A stretch of DNA of 7,730 nt, taken from NCBI GenBank assembly GCA_007121485.1, contig SKKM01000137.1, positions 1 through 7,730 on the forward strand. Direction: 5' to 3'. Positions within the stretch are counted from its first letter, which is position 1, and each line of letters opens with the position of its first letter. Shown here piece after piece: positions 1 through 5,942 of the stretch. A program made the translations under genes and the position numbers. Below the pieces are notes generated by a model, which was given only the letters and a program-made list of their open reading frames with translations, made no database searches and was not told the origin of the DNA. The DNA is from Wenzhouxiangella sp. (GTDB lineage Bacteria; Pseudomonadota; Gammaproteobacteria; Xanthomonadales; Wenzhouxiangellaceae).

Positions 1-353
1 ACGAGTGGGAAGAGATCAAGCCGCAGGTCGACCACGTGATCTTCCCCGACGGCAAGCGCATCATCCTGCTGGCCCGCGGCCGCCTGGTCAACCTGGGCTG
101 CGCTACCGGCCATCCGAGCTTCGTCATGTCGAACTCGTTCACCAACCAGACCCTGGCCCAGATCGAGCTGTGGAAGAACGGTGACCGCTACGACAACGAG
201 GTCTACGTGCTGCCCAAGCACCTGGACGAGCGCGTGGCGCGGCTGCACCTGGCCAAGATCGGCGCGCGCCTGACCGAGCTCACGCCCAAGCAGGCCGACT
301 ACATCGGCGTGGCGGTCGAAGGGCCGTACAAGGCCGACCACTACCGCTACTGA
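1..353 (+). CDS. ahcY: Adenosylhomocysteinase (S-adenosyl-L-homocysteine hydrolase), C-terminal part
   Basis: Only the last 116 codons are present (frame from base 3), so the start lies upstream of the window. The enzyme reversibly splits S-adenosylhomocysteine into adenosine and homocysteine in the cytoplasm, removing the inhibitory product of SAM-dependent methylations. Visible family signatures are LARGRLVNLGCATGHPSFVM (the conserved strand-loop of the NAD-binding region), SNSFTNQTLAQIELW, VYVLPKHLDE, and the C-terminal tail GPYKADHYRY. In this family the tail's Lys and Tyr reach into the NAD site of the neighbouring subunit in the tetramer. The ending exactly at HYRY is typical, so the 3' end is intact. 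metF follows on the same strand after 77 bases, a pairing that makes sense within the methionine/SAM cycle. Any SAH riboswitch would lie upstream and is not visible here. Confidence 0.97.
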   Translation, partial: EWEEIKPQVDHVIFPDGKRIILLARGRLVNLGCATGHPSFVMSNSFTNQTLAQIELWKNGDRYDNEVYVLPKHLDERVARLHLAKIGARLTELTPKQADYIGVAVEGPYKADHYRY

Positions 354-364
354 GTCCGTTCAGC

Positions 365-413
365 ATGCCGGCCGGCGGCGCGCGCTTTTTGCGCGGCCGT
401 CGGGCGGCGGCAT
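365..413 (+). promoter_or_regulatory. Long GC-rich hairpin in the ahcY-metF gap, candidate RNA cis-element
   Basis: Reading the strand directly, an outer stem pairs ATGCCG (365-370) with CGGCAT (408-413). An inner stem pairs 372-385 with 391-403 as 13 base pairs, with one bulged G on the left arm and one G-U pair, closed by a TTTTT loop (386-390). G371 and 404-407 form an asymmetric internal loop between the stems. The structure ends 17 bases before the metF ATG, close to but not over a weak purine-rich stretch (GGGG near 422-425). No T-run follows the 3' arm, so it is not a standard intrinsic terminator. I could not match it to the SAM or SAH riboswitch consensus. It could be a leader element for metF, a processing or stability hairpin at the ahcY 3' end, or a chance product of GC-rich sequence. 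Confidence 0.45.
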
Positions 414-430
414 CTCGTCGTGGGGTCGCC

Positions 431-1270
431 ATGCAGCTGAGTTTCGAGTTCTTTCCGCCCAAGGACGAGGCCCAGGCCGAGTCGCTGCGGCGCGCCCGTG
501 AGCGCCTGCTGCCGCTGGGGCCGGAGTACGTGTCGGTGACCTTCGGCGCCGGAGGTTCGACCCGCTCACGCACGGTCGGCACGGTGCTGGATATCCAGGC
601 GCAGGACGCCTTGCCGGTCGCGCCGCACATTTCCTGCATGTCGGAAGACCTGGACAGCATCCGTGAACTGCTGGAAACCTACGATCAGGCCGGAATCCAG
701 CGACTGGTGGTCCTGCGCGGCGACCGGCCGTCGGGGCGGCGCAGCGGCGTGTTCGACCATGCTGCCGACCTGGTGGCCTACATCCGTCAGCACTGGGGCG
801 CGCGTTTCCACATCGAGGTCGCCTGCTACCCGGAGCATCATCCGGAATCCGATTCGCCGCAGAGCGACCTCGGCCATTTCCGCGACAAGGTGGCGGCCGG
901 GGCCGATGGGGCGATCACCCAGTACTTCTTCAATGCCGAGTGCTACTTCCGCTTCGTCGAAGAAGCGCGGGCCCTGGGGGTGACGGTGCCGATCGTGCCG
1001 GGCATCATGCCGATCACCAACTACAAGGGCCTGGCGCGCTTTTCCGAGCTGTGCGGCGCCGATCTCCCCGCCTGGATCGCCAAACGCCTGCGCGCCTGGG
1101 ACCAGGCCGGAGACCTGGCCTCACTGCAGGCCTTCGGCGAAGAGGTGGTGACCGACCTGTGCCAGCGGCTGCTCGCCGGCGGTGCACCGGGGCTGCACTT
1201 CTACACGCTCAATCGCCATGGACCGACCCGCGCCGTGTGCCGCAACCTGGGTCTGGATCCGGCTGACTGA
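431..1270 (+). CDS. metF: Methylenetetrahydrofolate reductase [NAD(P)H]
   Basis: The protein has 279 residues. It reduces 5,10-methylenetetrahydrofolate to 5-methyltetrahydrofolate with FAD, giving the methyl group used to remake methionine from homocysteine. It is an eight-stranded TIM barrel; E. coli MetF has 296 residues. Visible marks are SFEFFPPK at residues 4-11 (Glu6 matches the catalytic Glu28 of E. coli), YVSVTFGAGGS at 33-43, LRGD at 95-98 (Asp98 matches E. coli Asp120, which contacts the flavin), YPEHHPES at 133-140, ITQYFF at 162-167 with the folate-contacting Gln164, PGIMPITNY at 190-198 and HFYTLNR at 256-262. I chose ATG 431 because the barrel starts at once from it. The in-frame ATG at 365 would add 22 residues without similarity and run through the hairpin. 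The ribosome binding site is weak (GGGG about 5 bases upstream). Its position after ahcY suggests co-transcription in the SAM cycle. Confidence 0.96.
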   Translation: MQLSFEFFPPKDEAQAESLRRARERLLPLGPEYVSVTFGAGGSTRSRTVGTVLDIQAQDALPVAPHISCMSEDLDSIRELLETYDQAGIQRLVVLRGDRPSGRRSGVFDHAADLVAYIRQHWGARFHIEVACYPEHHPESDSPQSDLGHFRDKVAAGADGAITQYFFNAECYFRFVEEARALGVTVPIVPGIMPITNYKGLARFSELCGADLPAWIAKRLRAWDQAGDLASLQAFGEEVVTDLCQRLLAGGAPGLHFYTLNRHGPTRAVCRNLGLDPAD

Positions 1271-1287
1271 AGGAGCGAGAGGTCGGC

Positions 1288-1467
1288 TCAATCGGCCGGG
1301 AAGATCTCTACGGGCTGATCGGCGTCCTCCGGCAGTCGGATTTCGATGGCGCGGCAGCAGACCGCACAGTCCTGGATGACCAGCTGGCCCAGGTCACCGG
1401 GTTCCATTTCCACCCAGTTGTTTTCCCCGCACCAGGGACAGTCGAAACGCTGCGACTCCGTCAGCAT
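1288..1467 (-). CDS. CPXCG motif-containing cysteine-rich small protein
   Basis: This short gene encodes 59 residues. It has the arrangement of the small CPXCG cysteine-rich family (PF14255-like): CPWCG at residues 10-14, then CAVC followed by another Cys at 34-38. The two CxxC knuckles (Cys10/13 and Cys34/37) suggest a zinc ribbon. The acidic C-terminal part (EIRLPEDADQ and onward) is also usual for the family. The function of these proteins is not known. The start is supported by GAGGG, 9 bases upstream of the ATG, which overlaps the stop codon of the asparaginase gene 12 bases upstream. Translation is therefore probably coupled and the two are likely one operon. The stop lies 17 bases from the convergent metF end, with no clear terminator between them. 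Confidence 0.85.
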   Translation of the reverse strand: MLTESQRFDCPWCGENNWVEMEPGDLGQLVIQDCAVCCRAIEIRLPEDADQPVEIFPAD

Positions 1468-1479
1468 GCCGGCGGGCCC

Positions 1480-2466
1480 TCAGTCATCGTCGCCGTAAAT
1501 GGCCACCCGCAGATGGCCGTCGACGTCGATGGACGCCCGGTACATGCCCGGCGTGTTGAACGGCATGCTGATGTTGCCGGCTGGATCGACCGCGATGACG
1601 CCGCCGTCGCCGCCGGCCTCGCGCAAGACCTGGTTGACCACCGCATCGGCGGCATCAGCCAGGGTCACGCCGGTCAGGCGCACGCGAGCGCAGATCTCAT
1701 GGGCCACCGCGTGGCGGATGAAGTACTCGCCGTGGCCGGTGGCGCTGACCGCGCAGCTGCGATTGTCGGCGTAGGTGCCGGCGCCGATGATGGGCGAGTC
1801 GCCGACCCGGCCCCAGCGCTTGTTGGTCATGCCGCCGGTCGAGGTGGCCGCGGCCAGGTTGCCCTCGGCGTCCAGCGCGACCGCGCCCACGGTGGAAAAC
1901 CAGTCTTCCGACAGCTGGGTGGCCGACTGCTGCCGGGCCTGCACGGCACGCAGTTGTTGCAGCCGGAACTCGGTGATGAACCAGTCCGGGTCCTTGAACT
2001 CCAGTCCCTGGGCCCGGGCGAACGCGTCCGCGCCGGAGCCGACCAGCATGACGTGGGGCGATTCGCTCATGACGCGGCGGGCGGCCTCGATGGGATGGCG
2101 GACGCCAGTCATGCCGGCCACCGCGCCGGCGGCCAGGCTGGCGCCGTCCATGATCGAGGCATCGAGTTCCACCGTGCCGTCGAAGGTCAGCACCGCGCCG
2201 CGGCCGGCGTTGAATTCCGGTGCATCTTCCAGCAGCCGCACCGCCACGGTGACCGCGTCAAGACTGCTGCCGCCTTCGGCCAGAACCTGGTGTCCGGCCC
2301 GGGCCGCGGCGGTGAGCGCCGAGCGAATGCTGGCTTCCTGTTCATCGCTCAGGCGGCCGCGTTCGATGGTGCCGGCACCGCCGTGGATGGCGATGGCGAC
2401 CGGTGTTTCGGCATGGGTAGGCAGGCTCATCCAGATCAGGCTCAGGCAAAGAAGTAGACGGGTCAT
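1480..2466 (-). CDS. Exported isoaspartyl peptidase/L-asparaginase (plant-type, Ntn-hydrolase)
   Basis: The protein has 328 residues. It belongs to the family of E. coli IaaA and human ASRGL1, which hydrolyse isoaspartyl dipeptides and L-asparagine after autocleavage into alpha and beta subunits. A signal peptide is visible (MTRLL, a hydrophobic core, THA then E at 20), so it should act in the periplasm. Motifs: IHGGAG at 27-32, FNAGRGAVLTFDG at 85-97, and the nucleophile region TVGAVALD with Thr192 as the predicted new N-terminus. Then come STGGM at 209-213, GRVGDSP at 219-225 (Arg and Asp hold the substrate carboxyl and amino groups), ATGHGE at 242-247, GGDGGVIAVD at 285-294 and PFNTPGMYR near the end. 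The residue before Thr192 is Ser191, whereas the homologues I recall have Gly. Start ATG 2466 has no strong Shine-Dalgarno but begins the signal peptide directly. The CPXCG gene follows downstream. Confidence 0.95.
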   Translation of the reverse strand: MTRLLLCLSLIWMSLPTHAETPVAIAIHGGAGTIERGRLSDEQEASIRSALTAAARAGHQVLAEGGSSLDAVTVAVRLLEDAPEFNAGRGAVLTFDGTVELDASIMDGASLAAGAVAGMTGVRHPIEAARRVMSESPHVMLVGSGADAFARAQGLEFKDPDWFITEFRLQQLRAVQARQQSATQLSEDWFSTVGAVALDAEGNLAAATSTGGMTNKRWGRVGDSPIIGAGTYADNRSCAVSATGHGEYFIRHAVAHEICARVRLTGVTLADAADAVVNQVLREAGGDGGVIAVDPAGNISMPFNTPGMYRASIDVDGHLRVAIYGDDD

Positions 2467-2515
2467 CGGGTATCGGCAAGCGGTGGGCCAGGCGGCTCAA
2501 GTCTATCATTTGACC

Positions 2516-2521
2516 TATACT
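2516..2521 (+). promoter_or_regulatory. Possible -10 element (TATACT) upstream of the MAPEG gene
   Basis: TATACT matches five of six bases of the sigma-70 -10 consensus and lies in the 96-base divergent gap between the asparaginase and MAPEG genes. No good -35 is found 16-18 bases upstream (the sequence there is about CGGCTC). TTGACC at 2510-2515 resembles a -35, but no -10 lies at a proper distance downstream of it. Transcription from this -10 would give a leader of about 35 bases. This AT-rich patch stands out from its GC-rich surroundings, but the call is weak. Confidence 0.25.
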
Positions 2522-2547
2522 CGACGGCTCCAGCCTGCCGGTTTATC

Positions 2548-2554
2548 GAGGGAG
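2548..2554 (+). promoter_or_regulatory. Ribosome binding site of the MAPEG gene (GAGGGAG)
   Basis: A purine-rich Shine-Dalgarno sequence sits 8 bases before ATG 2563 and fixes that start. Its first bases (GAG) can pair in a bulged hairpin: CTCGA (2520-2524) with TCGAG (2546-2550), and CGGC (2525-2528) with GCCG (2537-2540). The site might therefore be partly masked. The pairing is short and may be accidental. Confidence 0.6.
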
Positions 2555-2562
2555 ATCGCCGC

Positions 2563-2979
2563 ATGCCGTATTCGCTGACCTTGCTGTACGCTGGCCTGTC
2601 GGGCCTGCTGTTGCTGGCGCTGTCGTTCCAGGTCGTCGGTTTGCGCCGCAAGCACCGGGTGGGCCTGGGTACCGGCGACCATCCGGCGCTGGAGCGCGCG
2701 GTGCGGGTCCATGCCAATTTTTGCGAGTACGTCCCGATCGCCTTGTTGTTGCTGCTGGTGCTGGAACTGGGCGCGGCCTTGCCGGCCTGGCTGTTGCACG
2801 CCCTGGGCATCATGCTCATCGTGGGGCGCGTGCTCCACGCCGCGGGGCTGAGCCGCAGTGCCGGCACATCCACCGGCCGCTTCGTCGGGACCTTGCTGAC
2901 CTGGTTGATGATCCTGGTCTCAGCCCTGCTGGCGGTCGGTATCGCCATCGGCGGCATGCTCGCCCGGATGAGTGCCTGA
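2563..2979 (+). CDS. MAPEG family integral membrane protein
   Basis: The protein has 138 residues, the usual size for bacterial MAPEG proteins (membrane-associated proteins in eicosanoid and glutathione metabolism; E. coli YecN is a relative). Four membrane helices can be read: about 5-25, 56-73, 75-92 and 108-132. Family marks are RVHANFCEYVP at 48-58, which carries the RxxxNxxE signature (Arg48, Asn52, Glu55) at the start of helix 2, and GRVLHAAG at 88-95 in helix 3. Members form trimers in the inner membrane, and some act as glutathione transferases or peroxidases. The physiological substrate of the bacterial branch is unknown, so no reaction is assigned. A good ribosome binding site lies 8 bases upstream. 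The last 60 bases overlap the convergent Nudix gene. Confidence 0.93.
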   Translation: MPYSLTLLYAGLSGLLLLALSFQVVGLRRKHRVGLGTGDHPALERAVRVHANFCEYVPIALLLLLVLELGAALPAWLLHALGIMLIVGRVLHAAGLSRSAGTSTGRFVGTLLTWLMILVSALLAVGIAIGGMLARMSA

Positions 2980-3483
2980 CCAGTACAGGGCGGCGTAGAT
3001 CTTCGGATCGATTCCGATCCCGGTCCGGGCCCGGTCGCTGAGCCAGCGGTCCAGGGCCGCGATCGGCACCCGGTGCACCAGGATGTCCTCGCTGTCGTCC
3101 CCGCCGCCGGGTGCGACCCATTCCAGCTGCTCGGCCTGAACAAAGGTCACCATCTCGCTGCTCAGGCCGGCCGAACTCGGGCAGGTCATCAGTTCGGTCA
3201 GCCGGCCCGCCTGCCAGCCGGTTTCCTCGACCAGTTCGCGCGCCGCGGCCTCGAGCAGGGCTTCGTCGCTCATGCCCGGCTCATCGCCGACGAGGCCGGC
3301 GGGAAGCTCGATGGTCCGGGCGCCAATCGGTATGCGATACTGTTCGACCAGCAACAACTCGCGCTCCGGTGTCCAGGCAATCAGCACGACGACGCCGTGC
3401 CGCCGCTCGATGAATTCCCAGCCGTCGCGTTCCAGCATGGTCAGGTATCGACCCTCGTACAGGGTCAGATCGGGCTTGCTCAT
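2920..3483 (-). CDS. Nudix hydrolase, ADP-ribose pyrophosphatase-like
   Basis: The protein has 187 residues. It probably cleaves a nucleoside diphosphate linked to a sugar (ADP-ribose-like) into two monophosphates, with Mg2+ bound by the Nudix helix. Seen directly: VLIAWTPERELLLVEQYR at 33-50, TIELPAGLVGDE at 57-68, and the Nudix helix RELVEETGW at 82-90 (Arg82, Glu83, Glu86, Glu87). ELPAG before the box and EQYR before that are typical of the ADP-ribose pyrophosphatase branch. The gap between the box glycine and first glutamate is longer than the classical G-x5-E; this resembles the longer loop I recall from proteins with an AGLVGD sequence. Start ATG 3483 was chosen because SKPDLTLYEGRYL is a normal family N-terminus; the open frame further upstream to 3627 has no similarity. 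The last 19 residues overlap the convergent MAPEG gene and look unconserved. Confidence 0.92.
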   Translation of the reverse strand: MSKPDLTLYEGRYLTMLERDGWEFIERRHGVVVLIAWTPERELLLVEQYRIPIGARTIELPAGLVGDEPGMSDEALLEAAARELVEETGWQAGRLTELMTCPSSAGLSSEMVTFVQAEQLEWVAPGGGDDSEDILVHRVPIAALDRWLSDRARTGIGIDPKIYAALYWSGTHPGEHAADGDTDRQQG

Positions 3484-3527
3484 AGGCGCTTTCGGTGGCT
3501 GTGTTGAACGATTCAGGAGTGCGCAAG

Positions 3528-3541
3528 TCCCATGCACGGGA
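3528..3541. promoter_or_regulatory. Imperfect palindrome in a divergent promoter region
   Basis: The 14-mer TCCCATGCACGGGA is palindromic except for one mismatched pair (A and C flanking the central TGCA). It is centred in the 100-base gap between the divergent Nudix and propeller genes, about 50 bases from each start codon, where an operator could affect both. No clear sigma-70 boxes are seen in this gap on either strand. Chance occurrence is quite possible. Confidence 0.2.
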
Positions 3542-3583
3542 TTTCCGCTCCTGCCGGTTTCCAAGATTACAGGACTTTGCTTC

Positions 3584-5005
3584 ATGCTCAACCAAGCTCT
3601 GGTTTCGATGGCGCCGTGGCGCCGCAACGCAGCCGCTCTGGCCCTGCTGCCGGCGCTGTTGGCGCTGGCCCTGCTGGCCTTGCCCGGCGTCGCTCAGGCC
3701 CAGCCTGTCGCTGACGACGCTCCGCCGGCGGTCCGCCTGTCCTACTGGTTCGACCAGGCCGCGCGCGCCTTCAACGAGGACCGTCTGGACGACTGGGTCA
3801 CCGCAACCGAGCAGCTGCACGAACTGCGGCCGCACAACCAGGATTTCATGCGCCACCTGGTGCTGGGCTATGCGCGCCAGGGCCGGCTGTCGCATGCGTT
3901 CAACATGATGCTGAGCATGCAGCAGCAGGGCCTGGCTGAAGACTGGGACAGCTTCGAGGAGCTCGCGGCCCTGCGCCAGCACCGGCTCTACGGCCACCTG
4001 GCCGACCTGATGCGGCAGGCCGGAGAGCCGTTTGGCAACTACGAGCACCTGGTCGATCTGCCGGCCGACCTCGCCATGCCCGAAGCCCTGGCCCTGGACG
4101 CTGAGCGGCAGCGCCTGTTTGTCGGCAGCCTGCACGATGGCCGCATCATGGTGCGCGCCGGCGACGGCGACTGGGAAGTGTTCGCCGATCCGGAGCGAAC
4201 CGAAGGTCTGATGGGCGTGTTCGACCTGACCGTGGACGCGGCGCGCGGCCATCTCTGGGTGGCGACCGCCAACGTGACGCATTTTTCCGGCTTCGATCCG
4301 CAGGCCGCCGACTCGACCGCCCTGCTCAAGCTCGACCTTGAAAGCGGCGAGCTGCTGTCCCGCCACGCCATTCGTCGCTCGGAGCAGCCGCACCTGCTGG
4401 GTTCGGTCATCGTCGCCGGCGACGGCACCGTGTATGCCGCCGATACCCGCAGCCCGCTGCTGTTCCGTCTGGTCCCGGGCGGCGAGCAGCTGGAGTTGTT
4501 CTTCGGCAGCCCGAATTTTTCCAGCCTGCGCGGACTGGCGCTGTCGCCGGACGACCGTCTGCTGTATGTCGCCGATTACGAGCAGGGCATCTTCATCATC
4601 TCGACCACCGGCGCCCAGCAAGCCTGGCAGCTTGCGGTTCCGCCGACGCTGAACGTGACCGGGATCGACGGCCTGTACTGGTGGGATGGGCACCTGGTCA
4701 TCATCCAGAACGGTATCAGCCCGCAGCGCGTCATGCGCCTGCAGTTGGGCGCCGACGGCCTGGGCGTGACCGCGGTGGCGCCGGTGCTGGCGGCACTCGA
4801 GGTCTTCGACACGCCGACCTTCGGCGTGATGGATGACAATTGGCTGCACCTGTTCTCCGGCAGCCACTGGCAGCACGTCGATGGTCGTGGACGTCCGCTC
4901 GACGAGGCATTGCCGCCGGTCAGCATCCTGACGACCAGCGTCGATGCCGGCGAGATCATGGTGGTCGGCGAGGAAGCGCTCAGGCAGCTGCAGGGCCGCC
5001 GCTAG
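3584..5005 (+). CDS. Secreted TPR-like/beta-propeller (NHL/SMP-30-like) protein of unknown function
   Basis: The protein has 473 residues. An N-terminal signal peptide is visible: a basic patch WRR at 12-14, a long Ala/Leu-rich core, and cleavage probably after AQA at about 39, so it should be periplasmic or outside the cell. Residues about 50-150 are helical and TPR-like (FNEDRLDDWVTATEQLHELR, then LGYARQGRLSHAFNMML). Residues about 155-470 look like a beta-propeller of NHL/SMP-30 type: PEALALDAERQRLFVGSLHD, GHLWVATANV, GTVYAADTRSPLLFRL, LALSPDDRLLYVADYEQG, TGIDGLYWWDGHLVIIQNG. I do not assign enzymatic activity, because the metal ligands of the lactonase-type propellers cannot be placed with confidence. 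Start ATG 3584 has AGGA 9 bases upstream; ATG 3608 is an alternative that would still leave a signal peptide. It is monocistronic in this view and convergent with the exonuclease gene 15 bases away. Confidence 0.82.
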   Translation: MLNQALVSMAPWRRNAAALALLPALLALALLALPGVAQAQPVADDAPPAVRLSYWFDQAARAFNEDRLDDWVTATEQLHELRPHNQDFMRHLVLGYARQGRLSHAFNMMLSMQQQGLAEDWDSFEELAALRQHRLYGHLADLMRQAGEPFGNYEHLVDLPADLAMPEALALDAERQRLFVGSLHDGRIMVRAGDGDWEVFADPERTEGLMGVFDLTVDAARGHLWVATANVTHFSGFDPQAADSTALLKLDLESGELLSRHAIRRSEQPHLLGSVIVAGDGTVYAADTRSPLLFRLVPGGEQLELFFGSPNFSSLRGLALSPDDRLLYVADYEQGIFIISTTGAQQAWQLAVPPTLNVTGIDGLYWWDGHLVIIQNGISPQRVMRLQLGADGLGVTAVAPVLAALEVFDTPTFGVMDDNWLHLFSGSHWQHVDGRGRPLDEALPPVSILTTSVDAGEIMVVGEEALRQLQGRR

Positions 5006-5020
5006 GTCAATTTGCCGGGG

Positions 5021-5932
5021 CTAGCCGGTCTGGATGGTCTCGCGCTGCCGATGCAGACGTTTGCGTAGCGGCATGCCGAAACCAAGGGCGTCGAGCAGGG
5101 CGTCCAGGGCGTCGGCGTCTCCCGGGCTGCGATCGACCAGGGGGGCGGCGTGGACCTGCTCGATGTCGGCGTGCAGACCGGTCAGACGGCGTGCCAGGCG
5201 TGCCGCGTCCTCGCCGGCCTTGAGCTTTAGCGGAAGCGTGCGCGCGCCGCGCAGGCTCAGGTAGGGAATCTCTTCCAGGCGCTCGAAAATGCTGTCGAGG
5301 TCGCCGAAGTGGTTGAGCAGGGCGGCCGCGGTCTTGGGGCCCACACCGGGGATGCCCGGAATGTTGTCCACGGCATCGCCGGTCAAGGCCAGGTAGTCGG
5401 CGATCTGCTCGGGCCGCACGCCAAAATGGACCAGGATCCCGTCCCGGTCCAGCCGTCGGCGCCGGGCGAAGTCCCACCACCAGTCGCCGTTGCCGACCAG
5501 CTGGGCCAGGTCCTTGTCTCCGCTGACCACGCAGACGCCAATGGTCGACTCGCGGCAGTGCCGCGCCAGGCTGGCGATCAGGTCATCGGCCTCGTAGCGG
5601 GCATCGGTATAGACCGGCAGGCCGAGGTGGCGGGCCAGGTCCTTGCACCAGGCGAACTGGCGCTGCAGATCATCGGGCGCCGGTTCACGGTTGGCCTTGT
5701 AGGCCGGGTAGATTTCGTTGCGAAACGAGGTGGTGAGCGACTCATCGAAAGCCACCGCCGCCTGCCGGGCGGAGGTTTCTTCCAGCAGCTCGCAGAGAAA
5801 GCGGGCAAAGCCGTAGACGGCGTTGGTTGGTCGGCCGGCCGCGTCGCTGAACTGGTCCGGCATGGAAAACCAGGCCCGGAACACGTACACGCTGGCATCG
5901 ATGAGATAGACCGGTTGTGCCTGCTGGCTCAT
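5021..5932 (-). CDS. 5'-3' exonuclease / flap endonuclease, PolA N-terminal-like, stand-alone
   Basis: The protein has 303 residues. It should remove 5' flaps or 5' ends of DNA, as the N-terminal domain of DNA polymerase I does, during repair or Okazaki-fragment processing. The full acidic set can be seen: Asp12 (LIDAS), Asp63 (AFDES), Glu114/Asp116/Asp117 (YEADD), Asp139 and Asp141 (SGDKD), Asp186 and Asp189 (TGDAVDN). The clamp residues Lys79 and Arg82 lie in YKANREPAPDDLQRQ. The helix-three-turn-helix follows as NIPGIPGVGPKTAAALL at 190-206, binding the DNA duplex. Both metal sites look complete, unlike E. coli ExoIX (Xni), which lacks acidic residues of the second site, so this is closer to the PolA and T5 FEN type. 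It has no polymerase part. It starts 10 bases after the HNH gene stop with no clear ribosome binding site, which suggests translational coupling. Confidence 0.92.
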   Translation of the reverse strand: MSQQAQPVYLIDASVYVFRAWFSMPDQFSDAAGRPTNAVYGFARFLCELLEETSARQAAVAFDESLTTSFRNEIYPAYKANREPAPDDLQRQFAWCKDLARHLGLPVYTDARYEADDLIASLARHCRESTIGVCVVSGDKDLAQLVGNGDWWWDFARRRRLDRDGILVHFGVRPEQIADYLALTGDAVDNIPGIPGVGPKTAAALLNHFGDLDSIFERLEEIPYLSLRGARTLPLKLKAGEDAARLARRLTGLHADIEQVHAAPLVDRSPGDADALDALLDALGFGMPLRKRLHRQRETIQTG

Positions 5933-5942
5933 GGAAAGGTGA

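Noticed and set aside
360..372. 13-base identity TCAGCATGCCGGC shared with about 1462-1474
   Set aside because: One copy spans the CPXCG start codon and the other the ahcY-metF gap. A single shared 13-mer in nearly 8 kb of GC-rich DNA is expected by chance.
365..413. Reading the ahcY-metF hairpin as an intrinsic terminator or a known SAH/SAM riboswitch
   Set aside because: The T-run is in the loop and not after the 3' arm, and I could not find the conserved core of either riboswitch class.
1513..2457. 314-codon open frame on the plus strand opposite the asparaginase
   Set aside because: It is a shadow of the well-supported asparaginase frame, with low-complexity Gly/Ala/Asp/His content and no motif.
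3281..4876. 531-codon open frame on the minus strand opposite the propeller gene
   Set aside because: It is antisense to a gene with a clear signal peptide and repeat structure. Its composition (rich in Gln, Arg, Val, Gly, His) is that of a mirrored GC-rich frame, and it contains no recognisable domain.
5006..5020. Bidirectional terminator between the convergent propeller and exonuclease genes
   Set aside because: Only 15 bases separate them. The nearby GGCTAGCC palindrome is short, has no loop, and has no adjoining T-run.
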